Assembly (NCBI RefSeq): GCF_964204645.1
Contig: NC_134028.1
Coordinates: 18,388,153-18,452,152, forward strand
From: Tubulanus polymorphus
Lineage: Eukaryota; Nemertea; Palaeonemertea; Tubulaniformes; Tubulanidae
Length of the DNA: 64,000 nt
Direction of reading: 5' to 3'
Shown here one piece after another: positions 21,505-34,000 of the stretch; the first letter of the stretch is position 1, and the number at the start of each line of letters is the position of its first letter. Under the pieces are notes generated by a model. That model saw only the letters and a program-made list of their open reading frames with translations. It was not told the DNA's origin and did not search any database. The translations under genes were made by a program, and so were the position numbers.

Positions 21505-22110
21505 CTTAATAATTATCAATATAATAATAACAATAATATAATAATAATATTTATTTCTTATATACCGCGCTCCGTATACATTTCAGCGCGGTTTACAAAT
21601 ATAAAAGGTTCTAAAAACAATTAAGAACAGTCAATTAAAATATTGCCTAAAAAGAAAAGTTTTCAGCTCAGTTTTAAAAGTAACTACATCGCTGCAGGAT
21701 GTTATTCTAAAAGGTAAAGCATTCCATAAGATTGGAGCTGCTGAGGCAAAGGCGCGGTGGCCGTAAAATAGGGTATTAAATGAGACAAAATTCAGTAAAA
21801 TTGTATTAGTGGATCGTAAGGATCTGGTAGGAGTATATAATGTGATTAGATCACAAATGTAACTTAGTGCCAAATCATTCAATACTTTGAAAACCATGAG
21901 CAGAACTTTGAAATCAATGCGTTTAGCGACTGGAAGCCAGTGTAGCTCAGCAAGTATTGGAGTAATCGAATCAACCTTTTTTGATCTTGTGACAAGTCGG
22001 GCAGCGGAGTTTTGGATAAGCTGCAACTTTTTTATTGTACTGACTTGTACCAAGTAACAGACTATTGCAGTAATCAAGTCTAGAAGTTATAAAACGCATT
22101 CCGTGATTGG
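21505..22110 (-). pseudogene. LINE C-terminal fragment with 3' end
   Basis: On the minus strand the protein shows SRLDYCNSLLLGT. After a frameshift near 22020 it continues KLQLIQNSAARLVTRSKK, LHWLPVAKRIDFKVLLMVFK, TPTRSLRS and APILWNALPFRI, ending at 21631. This is the standard post-RT C-terminus of many LINEs. The 3' region at 21505-21620 has a GCGCGGTATATAAG-type motif and an AT-rich (TTA)n tail, giving a genuine 3' end. It is 5'-truncated at about 22110. Confidence 0.85.
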
Positions 22111-22119
22111 ATTGTGATA

Positions 22120-22236
22120 CAATGAAGGTTGTACATATAAGGTTCAACCGCTTTATTGTTCCTGATGGATGAAACCCTGTACCGCTGTTGTGAATGCTAG
22201 TTCCCCAGCCAGCCTGCCGAAACCCCAGCCGGTTAC
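22120..22236 (+). repeat. Second copy of the LTR-like repeat
   Basis: Matches 3472-3594, ending at the same CCAGCCGGTTACA. It sits immediately upstream of the truncated end of the minus-strand LINE. Confidence 0.6.
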
Positions 22237-22306
22237 AATATACTCACTTAAGTAAGAATATGACATCTTTGGTTAAAATTATTGTTGGGATATTCTCACG
22301 AATCCC

Positions 22307-24661
22307 CGGTTCCTGAACTTCGCTGAAAAAGCTGAAACACTGAAAAGCTGAAATAAAAACGCTGAAATTTCAGGGAATTTCCGAAAAACGCCGAAATTTC
22401 AGGGAATTCCCGAAAAACGCTGAAATCGTGCTAGGTACCGACAATACACGTTTTGAAATTTTTTTCCGGGCCGGTGTCTGCTGACGAGTCCTGAACCGTG
22501 TTTTATGCTCTACCTTCGGTTACAGAGACATGCCTTAAGGTCGTCGTCATGATCGACTTGATCGATTGCGGATTGCGTGGATTGTTAGATGTGTTTTTTG
22601 CCATAGTTTTATGTGCATATACCGGTACGATCTAACAATGAAGTTATCACTTCATTTGAATAAATTCTTAATCACAGTAATATTAATTCACAATATTTTT
22701 CTTATGTTTGGTGATTTCTTGCAATTTATCATTGCCAAGTCTCATACAAGTAGTAGCTGAATGAAAGTACAGTTAGGCTGAACCTGATAACCCAAATTAA
22801 GTGCTAGCATGGAACTAATGATTATTTTGATTCTATTTTCGGTGTCATTGAAATTCGTTAAGAAAGGTTCAACCGTCATAGTATACTGTACTTAGCATTG
22901 CTACAATTGGGTGCCATATTTCTACAATTTCTACAAGGAGGAAGGAATCTTTAAGTGTCTTTGGTTCCCGGGTAGGGTACGGGGTAAAACCTGGTTTACT
23001 TTCTCTTTCGACTTGCCGGAGACTACTATCTGCAATGTATTGCATGCTTTGATGTGTCTGGCCTATAGGAGTCGAACGATATTTTTTTCCCATACACAGG
23101 CTTGGCTTTAGTGTAGATGAAGGCTAGGCACTGCACATTGTGGATTGACTGGAACTCTTAACTCACAAAATTAAACAAGTCAACAAGAAAGATCCAATAA
23201 TTGGACATTTGTCTAACTATATTATTTAACAGCTTGAAATAAAACATAACACATTCTGCAAGCGTACACAAAGGAAATCAGTTCTTACATTATATCAGAA
23301 TCAATAGTTCGCTTAACTCTGGCTAGAATTCTGGTTCCATTGCTTCATATTCTAATGAAATCCACTAGTATACCTTAGAATATCGCTTAGCTTAAGACTA
23401 AAAATTTGGTACCAGGAAACAGGGAAGAAAAGTGGGTGTACTGTACATCCGCAATTGACTTATTTCTCTCAGGTTGAATCAATTGAAATAGCATTCGAAT
23501 AGCCATTTTATTTTTAAAAATTGTGTCGTTCAGCTATCCTGCTGCAAATTTCGCAGTTGAAGTTTACTGGTGCCATCTGATTTCTCAGTATCTCAAAAAA
23601 TTTGCACATTCTAAGCCTGAATCTAAAAATAGAAAAAGGTGCATTTTAGTCGGATATAAAAGAATAGTGGCTAATGCACCCTGGACTATATAGCCTATGG
23701 GGTGGGCCTAGTTTGAAAGCACTGAGGTCCGAGAGAACAGCACTTAGTAAATAAATACTGAAATTAAACTTACAAAACACCCAGTACTTGAGATGATGTA
23801 CTTGACAAGAAGTGTCACCAGCTAAGCAAATCAACTTTGTCTATGACTCCTCCTTTTATAGATTCAGTAGTAGTCTAAAAATAAGAATCGGTACATTTTT
23901 CTAACAGTTGGTATGTCATTTCTTCAAAAAAACTAATTATTATCACGCCACAGCAAATAAATTATTCACAGTTGTTGAATGGTTAGCCCAATTTAGATTA
24001 ATTGGTTGACGCTAATCAGTATGACCCATACGTAGGGGCCTACTGCATGCCATTGGCGTCAATCCATTCCATTCCATTCCACAGCGAATTAAAAAGAAAT
24101 TTAGTTAGATCCCTTTTGTCCAAAAGCTGCATCATTTATATAACTAGCTGTCAAATTTAATTTACCTCCTTCAGAGAATACCATAGTGACATAGTCCGTC
24201 GCCCATCAACGTGTTGACAAAAGAAAAGTTGCTGCATGTTTTATACATGAACGTTCAAATAAGATATTTTGCATCTTGCAGGGAATATTGAGCATAGTGT
24301 TTAAGTTGGCTTGCACGGTTTGTGAATGGGTTTTCCTCATTATGCTGCCTGTATGCATTAAAAATCCGGATTTCAAGCGAATTAATTTGTCCAACAAGTG
24401 GCCCTCTAGAAGTATACTCCACACATACTGTCCATGCATGTCTCTGTAACCGAAGGTAGAGACTAAAACACGGTTCAGGACTCGGCAGCGGACACCGGCC
24501 CGGAAAATATTTCAAAACGTGTATTGTTGGTACCTAGCACGATTTCAGCGTTTTTCGGGAATTCCCTGAAATTTCGGCGTTTTTCGGAAATTCCCTGAAA
24601 TTTCAGCGTTTTTATTTCAGCGTTTCAGTGATTCAGCTTTTTCAGCGAAGTTCAGGAACCG
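22307..24661 (+). mobile_element. Mutator-like (MULE-type) element 2, non-autonomous
   Basis: It starts CGGTTCCTGAACTTCGCTGA (22307) and ends with the complement at 24661. TIRs are about 200 bp or more (22307-22525 and 24430-24661). The perfect 10-bp duplication CACGAATCCC lies at 22297-22306 and 24662-24671. The left 330 bp matches element 1 up to GTACGATCTAACA. The right inner end GTATACTCCACACATACTG is also shared. The 2355-bp body encodes nothing recognisable. It lies just downstream of the POLL stop codon (24899) and removes no exon. Confidence 0.9.
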
Positions 24662-24898
24662 CACGAATCCCACACGATTTCTTCTTAGACGGAAAAGCTG
24701 ACTTCTGGGTCCTACAACCTTCACGCGGATTATCTTTTGTTGCTATTCAGGCACTAACATTTTGACCAAACAAAATACTACACATCATTTCCATTCATTT
24801 ATTAAATAAAAAAGATGAATTATACATATGTTATTCATTCTGCATTGTAATAGTTTATAGTTTAACAATTTCTTAAGTGATATGTATCACATTTTGCT

Positions 24899-25006
24899 TT
24901 AATGATCTCTTTCTTTGGGTGGCCTGTACGGTACGGCAAGGAACTTAAACACAGATTCTTCTGTAGGCGTTGGCACCTTTCGCCCAGGATTTATCTTCTC
25001 GCCATC
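24899..25006 (-). CDS. POLL: POLL last coding exon
   Basis: 108 nt, acceptor TATTTTTAG at 25007-25015. It encodes [11 protein letters not shown]...[11 protein letters not shown] and stops at 24899-24901. PTPTE...LPYR.P.ERDW is the known lambda C-terminus, including loop residues next to the active site. The misleading plus-strand ORF here is a shadow. Confidence 0.9.
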   Translation of the reverse strand, partial: DGEKINPGRKVPTPTEESVFKFLAVPYRPPKERDH

Positions 25007-28000
25007 CTAAAAATATTGAAAATAATATTAACGTGTCCGTTGGGCAATAGTCCCCGCAGGAAATTGCGTTCACTGATATTTGAATTATCATTGATCGGCC
25101 CTATCTGCAGCCAAACAAATGGAAGAATTGAAGTCACTCATTTTCATATGCCAAAATAAAGATTTGTAAAAACTTTTGATGATCATAAAATATGTAAATT
25201 TGGTGTGAGTATGTATAACATGAATAAAACGAGACGTACAGCAACTACGTTAACAAGTTTATTTGATGCACGAACTGTTGCCACTAATATATAAGAAGCC
25301 TCACTGTATGAGTGACTCCATATTTTCTACACGAGCTTAACACGGCTGCCCTCCACGAATCTTCACACTATGTATCGCATAGGAAACAGCAAAAAACGCA
25401 GTCTCAAATGTTTTGTGACTTTCTCAAAATGTATCAAAAATTTAACTAATTTTTAGTTCATAAGTCCTCAAATATTCATAAATGAACAGTTAAAAATTGT
25501 TGAAACATGTCGACTCTGCTGTAAAATCAACCTATTAACAGTCCGGAATTTGGGATAATATTGGGCTTTAGAGAACATAATGCCCCCGAGGTCTTCATGT
25601 AACCGGGTGAACTTGTAGGGGAAACCGTTCCGTACAGTGCTGCCATCCTTTTTCTAAGTAGGTGGCGTTCTGGTTTTTCGCGGCAATTATTCATTGTTTG
25701 TTGTCCTTACCGACAACATCTATGTGTGTTAATAAACTTATATATTGTTTATTCCTGTTGCCGCAGGTAAGATATTGTTTAAATCCATAACTTTATAAGT
25801 ATCTTATATAATACAAATTGTAAATTCCGGGAGTAATCGAATTTATGTGGTGTCAGTTTAGGGTGAGTTAGGTGAAGGTTCTTTGGAAAGTTTCATTTCG
25901 ATCAATATGAAATAATGTTAAATTGTTAATATAAGATATGTTGTATAGGGAATTATTCATTGTTGGTTGTTCTTACCGACAACACCTATGTGTGTTAATA
26001 AACTTATATATTGTTTATTCCTGTTGCCGCAGGTTTGTCGATCGTTGTCTTGGCTATTGTTGGTCTCGGACCGTGAGGAGTCGGCGAAACACAGCTGTAG
26101 AAGTGGATCTCCAGAACCCCGAAATCGATCGGTTGCTGTCATTCGATAGAGGAAATAAGGCCGGTCACATTTGGCGCCCAACGTGGGGCCATCTGGAGAA
26201 ATTCGTTGAAGTCTAGAGCAGCGATCAACTGGAAATCGTAAAATCGTCCAGGTGTGTGCTGCGTTCTAGGATGCATCCGTTGTATAATGTAATATTGCTC
26301 GTATTCTGATTGATATTGCGTTGCTGTCATTACGTTTCGGGCAAATATAGTTGAGCTTTCTGTTGAATAAGCTTTATTCCGAGAGCTTTGTGAAATCCGG
26401 TACCGGTATACATGTATGTTTATTTTGTCGCGAAGTGAACTTGTACGTACGTACTTGGAAACGGATCGATCTGTCTCAGTTTTTATGTAATGCATGCATG
26501 CTTTCGTCGTTTTGCGATATTGCGATTGTAAAAGATTGTAGAAGTTTGCTTAATCGACAAAATCTTATTTTTGGTAGTGTGCTCGATCAACTACGACAAC
26601 GACACGCGTCTGAGGTGAGCATGATTGTTGCGCTTAATGCTTGCTTGTTCACGCTTACTTGCTTGTAAATGGTGTTGGCTGGCAAATGTTCGTCTACGCT
26701 AGTAGTGCTTTGATTTATTTTTGTTCAGTTACTTTACGTGAAATTGGAGATTCTCAAAACGTGTAAAAGAAAATAATAACTGTTAAACTATTTTGTTTAT
26801 TTCATTTTTGTTTTGCATGATGTATAATGACTCCCGCAAATAAGCTGGATGTATTTCTAATCAAGGCCCGAGATGGGTATTTGTAATTTTGTTGTATTCG
26901 TTATATTGATTACTTCCGGTATAGGAATTTTTGAGAGAAGTGTTAGTTGTCATATGGCACTGTACGAACGAGTTATATTTATAACGGGGATAGATGTTAG
27001 ACAACACACCCCACAATCTGTAGCTGAATGGTTCAGGTCAGCTAAATTAACCATTCAGGGAGTTCAGGCTTATGGGGATGGTTACTTTATACTTTTTCCC
27101 AGCCCGAGTGCTGCACAACAAGCGGTGTGTATAAGTGACGGTCAAACTGTTTCTGAAATAGAAGGGGAGGTGAAATTGGTTTCAAAAATGGCAGGAAAAG
27201 AGCAAGATAGGTTTTTAGCTTTGTCGTTATTCAAACAATCTGAAGTAGGTGGGGGTGAAACATTTCATCCAAGTATTAAGGAGGAAGGAGTGTGTCAGGG
27301 GGATGATTTTGATGAGGTATTTAGATGTTTTGACGAGCTCAAGCCTCGTCAGCAGGAATTTGTGATGAAAAAGTTGTCGAAACGAAATTCTAAATCATCA
27401 CTAAACCAATTACGCTTCGATTTACCGGCAGCTACGTCGACTCCTAAGCAGTCTAACTTTGATTATAGTATAGGCAGTAAAACAACAGTAGCTGTGCGTA
27501 ATCCGTCGTTAGGAAATTTTTCTGGTGATCCGGTCGGAAATAAAAATGAGTTAACCTTCCAGCAGTGGCAAGCCGAAGTTCGGGCTTTGCAACGCGATCC
27601 CACTTATTCCGAACCCCAGATTTTAATGGCTATGCGGAGATCTCTAAGAGGATCGGCTGTCAGTGTATTGTTTAATGCTGGAGAAGAAGCCAGTATTAAT
27701 ACCGTTTTAGATAAAATGACCTTGGTGTTTGGCGAGGTTCACTCAGTAGAAGAGAGCCTTCAGCTGTTTTATGTGTCACAACAAAGGTCAGACGAATCGG
27801 TGAGCCAATGGTCTTGTCGGTTAGACGATTTGATGTTCAAAATACGTAGGTTACCTGGTGGAGCGAATTGCATTAGTAACGAGACTTTGCGATCCCAATT
27901 CTGGAGGGGACTGAAAGACCCCATGGTCAAGATGGGTACTCGTTACCTTTACCAGGTACAAGCTTCTTATTTCGAAATAGTAACCGAATCGCGAAAGATC

Positions 28001-31000
28001 GAAAGAGAGCAGGAGTGCTGCAGGTCGGTGAATGTGGGGAAAAAAACTTCAGCCGCTGCGTCTCAGGTAGCTGTGGATCCAGGTGCCACGAGTAACAAAT
28101 CGTATGGTGCTAAGGTACAGGGTGATCCCACGGCGTCGAGGCCTCCATTAGAGGAAACTGTGAATAAGCTTGCTGCTGAGGTTGCAGCTTTAGGTCGTAG
28201 ATTCAATCAGTTCGCCGAGAATCATCAGTATAGGAACTGGGTTCCACGTCCCGTGGCCCCAGCGGCGCAGCCATTCCGACAAAATTCTTTCAGACCGCGA
28301 CCAGTGAGACCTTTTCAGGGAATATGCCATAATTGTGGTGGCTACGGGCACGTAAGACGAGTGTGCCCTAGCGAGCATAATATGCAAGCCTCCGCTGATA
28401 GCAAAGACGGGGCAGATGCCCAGCCTAAGGGTCGACAATCCATTAATTCAACCACCCCAAAAGTGAAGGCACACATGCCACAGGGCAGTCATGTGATGCC
28501 AAAATGAATTCAGGCCCTAATCTCGAGATGTCTTGTCGTGTGGTTGGCCCAGCGAACGTTGTTCAGATTAAGTGTGATCAAGTACCCTGTCAGGCACTAA
28601 TCGACAGTGGTTCTCAGGTCACGACGGTCTCGCGGAAATTTGTAGACGTTTATTTACCTGAACACAGGGTGTATCCGCTTACCGATTTTGTCGAAATTAC
28701 GACAGTTGATGGGTCAAAATTACCTTACGAAGGATATGTCATGGTGACCCTTCAGTGTAACGATTTTGAAATAAAAAGCGCCAATTTTGGTTGTGGAATC
28801 GACAGAATTCCACAACCGTGTCCCGATACTGATCGGTACGAATGTCTTGAATCGGGTGGATGACTTTAGCAAGTTGCCTCATCAATGGACTCTTGCTCAT
28901 AAGTTCAAGCACGATGAACCGCTTGACACGGTTAGGTCAACCAGGCCCGCATTGATCCCTGGTGGGACTGAAACAACCGTCCATGGACTTGTTCGGCGCA
29001 AGGGTTTGTTGCCGAATAGTTTGGTGATGGCGACTTCTTCGAAAAATCAATTGCCGTCAGGCCTTCTAGTTATTCCTTCGGCCCAGGAAATAGGTCAAGC
29101 CTCGACCGATCGGATATCGGTTCGAATTCGTAACACATCCCAGAAAGATGTGACAATTCCAGCAAGGGCCGCGATTTGTTCATTATCGTCTGTCGATTTG
29201 GTAGCTGGACGGAGGCTCGTCGATCTTTCGGACCAGGATGAATTAGTTGTAGATAGTAGTGAGAGTGATATGAATTATAGTGATGGAGCCGACGTAGATA
29301 CCTGCGATAAATCCGATGCTAGGCGTCGTGATCAGGTTGATGTAAATAGTCAGGATGGGGCTTCAGACAATGTAAATAGTCAGGAGAAGGAAATAAATTA
29401 TCAAGAGTTTCTTGGTATGTTTAATCTTGAAAAAGTAATCCCTGAGGCAATGGATAAACTGAAAAATCTGTTGTGGTCTTGGCGATCAATATTCGCTTCG
29501 TCTGATTTGGATATGGGCAGGACCCATTTAGTTCAGCATCATATCAACTTAACTGACGAAACGCCGATTCATCAACGTTATAGACGTACTCCTCCTGCGA
29601 TGGTCGACGAAGTTCGGGAACACATCAAAATGATGCTTGAAGCAGGGGTGGTAAAACCGTCTTCTAGTGCATTTGCTTCTCCCGTGGTTCTTGTTAGAAA
29701 GAAATCCGGCGAGTTACGTTTCTGTATAGACTACCGGGAGATAAACAAGCGTACAATCCCTGATCGGTATTGTTTACCCCGAATCGATGATCAATTAAAT
29801 GCATTAGCCGGATCGCGGTATTTCTCTTCGTTGGATTTGAAAAGCGGCTACTGGCAGGTGGCCATGGCACCCGAACACCGGGGCCGCACAGCCTTTACAG
29901 TGGGCCCAGGCTTCGGCTTCTACGAATGTGAAGTGATGCCGTTTGGTTTAAGGGGGGCCCCTGCTACCTTTCAAATACTCATGGAGAATTGTCTAGGCGA
30001 CCTGAACTTGAAAGAATGTTTAGTTTATATAGACGACATAATTGTCTTCTCTGATTCTATTGACCAACACATTCTCCGCCTTACCGATGTGTTTCAGAAA
30101 TTGGAGGAGGCCGGACTGAAGTTAAAACCTTCGAAGTGTGCCTTCTTCCAACTCAAAATTTTGTATCTTGGCCACATCGTTTCTGAAGCTGGTATCGAGC
30201 CAGATCCCAAGAAAACCGAAGCTATTTTAGGTTGGAAGGCACCGTCAACGGTTAGTGAAGTACGTAGCTTTGTGGGATTCGCTTCGTATTACAGGCGGTT
30301 CATTCAAAACTTCGCAAAAATCGCGAAGCCTCTTAACGACCTATTGAAGGGTATTCAAAAGGGAAAGCTGAGTAAAGCTAACGAAAAGGTAGAATGGGGA
30401 GACTCAGAACAGCAGGCGTTCGACGAGTTAAAGAAAGTTTTATCGGAACCCCCAGTTCTCGCGTATGCAGATTATGAACTCCCGTTTGAACTGCACACCG
30501 ATGCGTCATTAAATGGTCTTGGTGCTGGTTTGTATCAGACGCAGCAGGGGAAACTCAGACCGGTTGCTTATGCCAGTAGGGGATTGAAACCATCTGAGCG
30601 GAATTAGCTAATGCATGACCAAATGGGTCATCCTGGCCGTGAAAAAACTTTGGCACTGGTGCGAAGTCGTTTCTTTTGGCCGAAAATGCACTCGGAGATA
30701 GATCTTTATCTCAAATCTTGCACTCGTTGCGTTACTCATAAAGCTTCGACGCCCAAACAACAGGCCGAATTAGTGCCGATCATAACGTCTGAGCCGTTAG
30801 AGGTAGTTTGCATTGATTACCTCACTTTAGATAAAAGTAAGGGCGGGTACGAAAATGTGTTAGTGATAACTGATCACTTCACAAAATATGCTTTAGCCAT
30901 CCCTACAAGAAATCAATCGGCCAGAACAACCGCTCGTGTTCTCTTTGAACAGTTAATCACAAGGTTTGGTGTACCGAAGCGTATACACTCCGATCAAGGT

Positions 31001-34000
31001 GCCAACTTCGAAAGTCAGTTAATCAAAGAGTTATGTAGTATATTCGGCATTGAAAAATCACGCACCACTCCGTACCACCCTCCCGGTAATGGAGCGGTGG
31101 AGCGTTTCAATTCAACGTTGATTCAGCGTTTGGATTTACTAGAACCCGCCAAGAAGATATCGTGGAAAGACCACATTTCGTCGGTTGTATTTCAGTATAA
31201 TTGTACTCCCCACGATACTACAGGATTTCCACCGTATCAATTACTGTTCGGACGGGAGCCTTTATTGCCAGTTGATGAAGTTTATCAGCTAGATAAACCT
31301 CAAAAACAATTTTCTGCCACGCTTCAGGAAGAATTTAATTCCTTGTGGGCTCAGGCTAAAGAAAATTTGGTTACCTCAGCGGGGAAATTTGCCCGATATT
31401 ACAATTCGAAAGTTCGTGGTGTGTCAGTGGCTGTGGGCGATATGGTTTTAGTGAGAAAAGTTGGGGTGAAAGGAAGGAATAAGTAAGGCGACCGGTGGGA
31501 AGAAAATCCCTATCTTGTGATTGGTCAGCCCAATCCTGAAATACCAGTTTACGTGGTGGAGAGTACTGTAACCAACAAGCGTAAAACCTTGCATAGGAAT
31601 CTATTGTTGGTCTTGTCAGTACCTCTGCGAATGCCCAAGGCGTCTCTTAAAGAGAGAGCAGTTGTGGAAAAACCTATTCCATGCTTGGATCTGGAGGTAT
31701 TCGAAACCGAGTCGGTTGACGAAACTGAGTCGTTAGATGATTTTGTAATCATAGAGAGAAGGGGTCATAATATAGTCGACGAATTAGACGGTGCTGCACC
31801 GGAGAGTGTGATGGTGGAGTCGGATCGCCAATCTGGGGATTTGATTGATAACACCAGAGCTGACAGTGCAGTATCTTCTACCACTCCAATTGTGAGAAAC
31901 GTTTCTAGTCAACCTCCGCTAACTATTGAGCAGTCTGAACCTGTCACGGAATCGTCTGCAAGTCACACTCCAGTAGTGTTTCATTCTGAAACAGAGGATG
32001 AAGTAGAAAGTAGGAATAATTCTGAAAGTGGGGTGGCTGGGGGCAATGATAATGATAATGAAGTCAGGTCTCCTCGACCTCAGCGAGTACGCAAATTGCC
32101 TACTAGATTTGATGATTATGTGGTGGGTCAAACACAGTTAAACCCATCATGGACAAATAAAATTGATATTCTCTTTGCTGCAGGAAAAGATCCTGCCATA
32201 AGTTCTAATGAAGCTATTATGGCGGCTATTTTGAAATTGTGTAACTGTGATGGGACGTGATAAATTGACCAGTGAAACTAAATCGAACGTAGTAAGGTTT
32301 GCGTAGAAATATGTATAAGTCATGTGTCAAATTTTTATTCTCTGGTTAAATAGTATAACTATGGTATGAGTAAGCTTTTAAAAAGTACGATTGGATAGTA
32401 TATAATCCTAAAACAAAATTTAAAAAAAACTTTTAAAATTAATAGCGCATTTTATTCGAAATATATATATTTGATATATCTATCTTTCTATTTTCCTGAT
32501 ATCGAGGACGATATTCTTTCTGCCAGGAGGTAGATGTAACCGGGTGAACTTGTAGGGGAAACCGTTCCGTACAGTGCTGCCATCCTTTTTCTAAGTAGGT
32601 GGCGTTCTGGTTTTTCGCGGCAATTATTCATTGTTTGTTGTCCTTACCGACAACACCTATGTGTGTTAATAAACTTATATATTGTTTATTCCTGTTGCCG
32701 CAGGTAAGATATTGTTTAAATCCATAACTTTATAAGTATCTTATATAATACAAATTGTAAATTCCGGGAGTAATCGAATTTATGTGGTGTCAGTTTAGGG
32801 TGAGTTAGGTGAAGGTTCTTTGGAAAGTTTCATTTCGATCAATATGAAATAATGTTAAATTGTTAATATAAGATATGTTGTATAGGGAATTATTCATTGT
32901 TGGTTGTTCTTACCGACAACACCTATGTGTGTTAATAAACTTATATATTGTTTATTCCTGTTGCCGCAGGTTTGTCGATCGTTGTCTTGGCTATTGTTGG
33001 TCTCGGACCGTGAGGAGTCGGCGAAACACAGCTGTAGAAGTGGATCTCCAGAAACCCGAAATCGATCGGTTGCTGTCATTCGATAGAGGAAATAAGGCCG
33101 GTCACATTCACATTTACAGAAAAGATAACGTAAGTGATTCACGCGCAGCTCGCGATAGGCGCACAATAGAAATCTGAGCCGCGCGTTCTTTGAGTGTCAC
33201 CAATTAAGAGGACCGCTATTGTGAAAATTGACTGCGGGAGGAATATTCCTCCCAATGTCAATCGATGGAAACTTGACCATGGGGTCCGATATTCAAAGAA
33301 TTGACTTTGGGAGGAATATTCCTCCCAAGGTCAAACGAAGAGAATTTGACCTTCAGGTCTGATATTCAAAGTATCGACTTCGGGAGGAATGTTCCTCCGA
33401 ATGTCAAACGAAGGAAACTGGACCTGGTCTGTTATTCGAAATATAGACTTTGGGATGAATGTTCTTCCAAACGACTAAACGCTAAAACCTGAGCTTTTAG
33501 AATGATAGGTGTATATATTAATTATATTGGTGTAATAATTGTTTTAATAAGTAGTATACTATAGCGACGACACCATACATATTTAGGCAATTTGAGTGAT
33601 AATGTACACGGTATTTGAGGGTCTGCGACGAATGATTTATAGAAAGTTGAATAGCTGTAGTGCAGTTTCTAATAATAAGGCTTATATAGTCTTCACATCG
33701 CAATCAGTTGTTAGAATGCATCTTCCTTTTTCTTTACTTCACTTGATCTTGAGTCTTTGACTAGTTACATTTTTTCTTCATTGATTGACGCTGGGAGGTC
33801 TAGATCAAATTATACTGTTAATCAAATCAATTATTTTTCAACTGCAAATTCACACTTGATATTGATATTAACAATCAATATTACTTATTTCATTATATAG
33901 CGCACTGCTGCAAATTGTAATCAATGTGCTTTGCATGAGTATAAAATTAACACAAGCTGAAAGAATCGAAATTTAAATACGTGGATGATAAAAATCAAGT

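Larger units (their letters stand above)
25598..33106 (+). mobile_element. Ty3/Gypsy LTR retrotransposon, young but defective
   Basis: Two 572-bp LTRs (TGTAACC...GTCACA), a tRNA-Lys primer-binding site, gag, pro-RT, integrase and a 4-bp duplication TTCA (25594-25597 and 33107-33110). The empty site at 39595-39625 (inverse) has TTCA once, confirming the boundaries. The LTRs differ at only two positions that I can see. The coding region nevertheless has a protease frameshift, a deletion of the RNase H end and a stop after integrase. Confidence 0.95.

Noticed and set aside
24902-25159. Plus-strand 85-aa ORF
   Set aside because: It is the antisense shadow of the POLL last exon.
26873-26953. Signal peptide at the start of Gag
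   Set aside because: The 27 hydrophobic residues come from the longest-ORF choice. The second ATG fits a PNMA-like Gag start.
33222-33500. CRISPR-like array (regular repeats with spacers)
   Set aside because: Only four diverged units, the spacers are also similar to each other, and the host is an animal.
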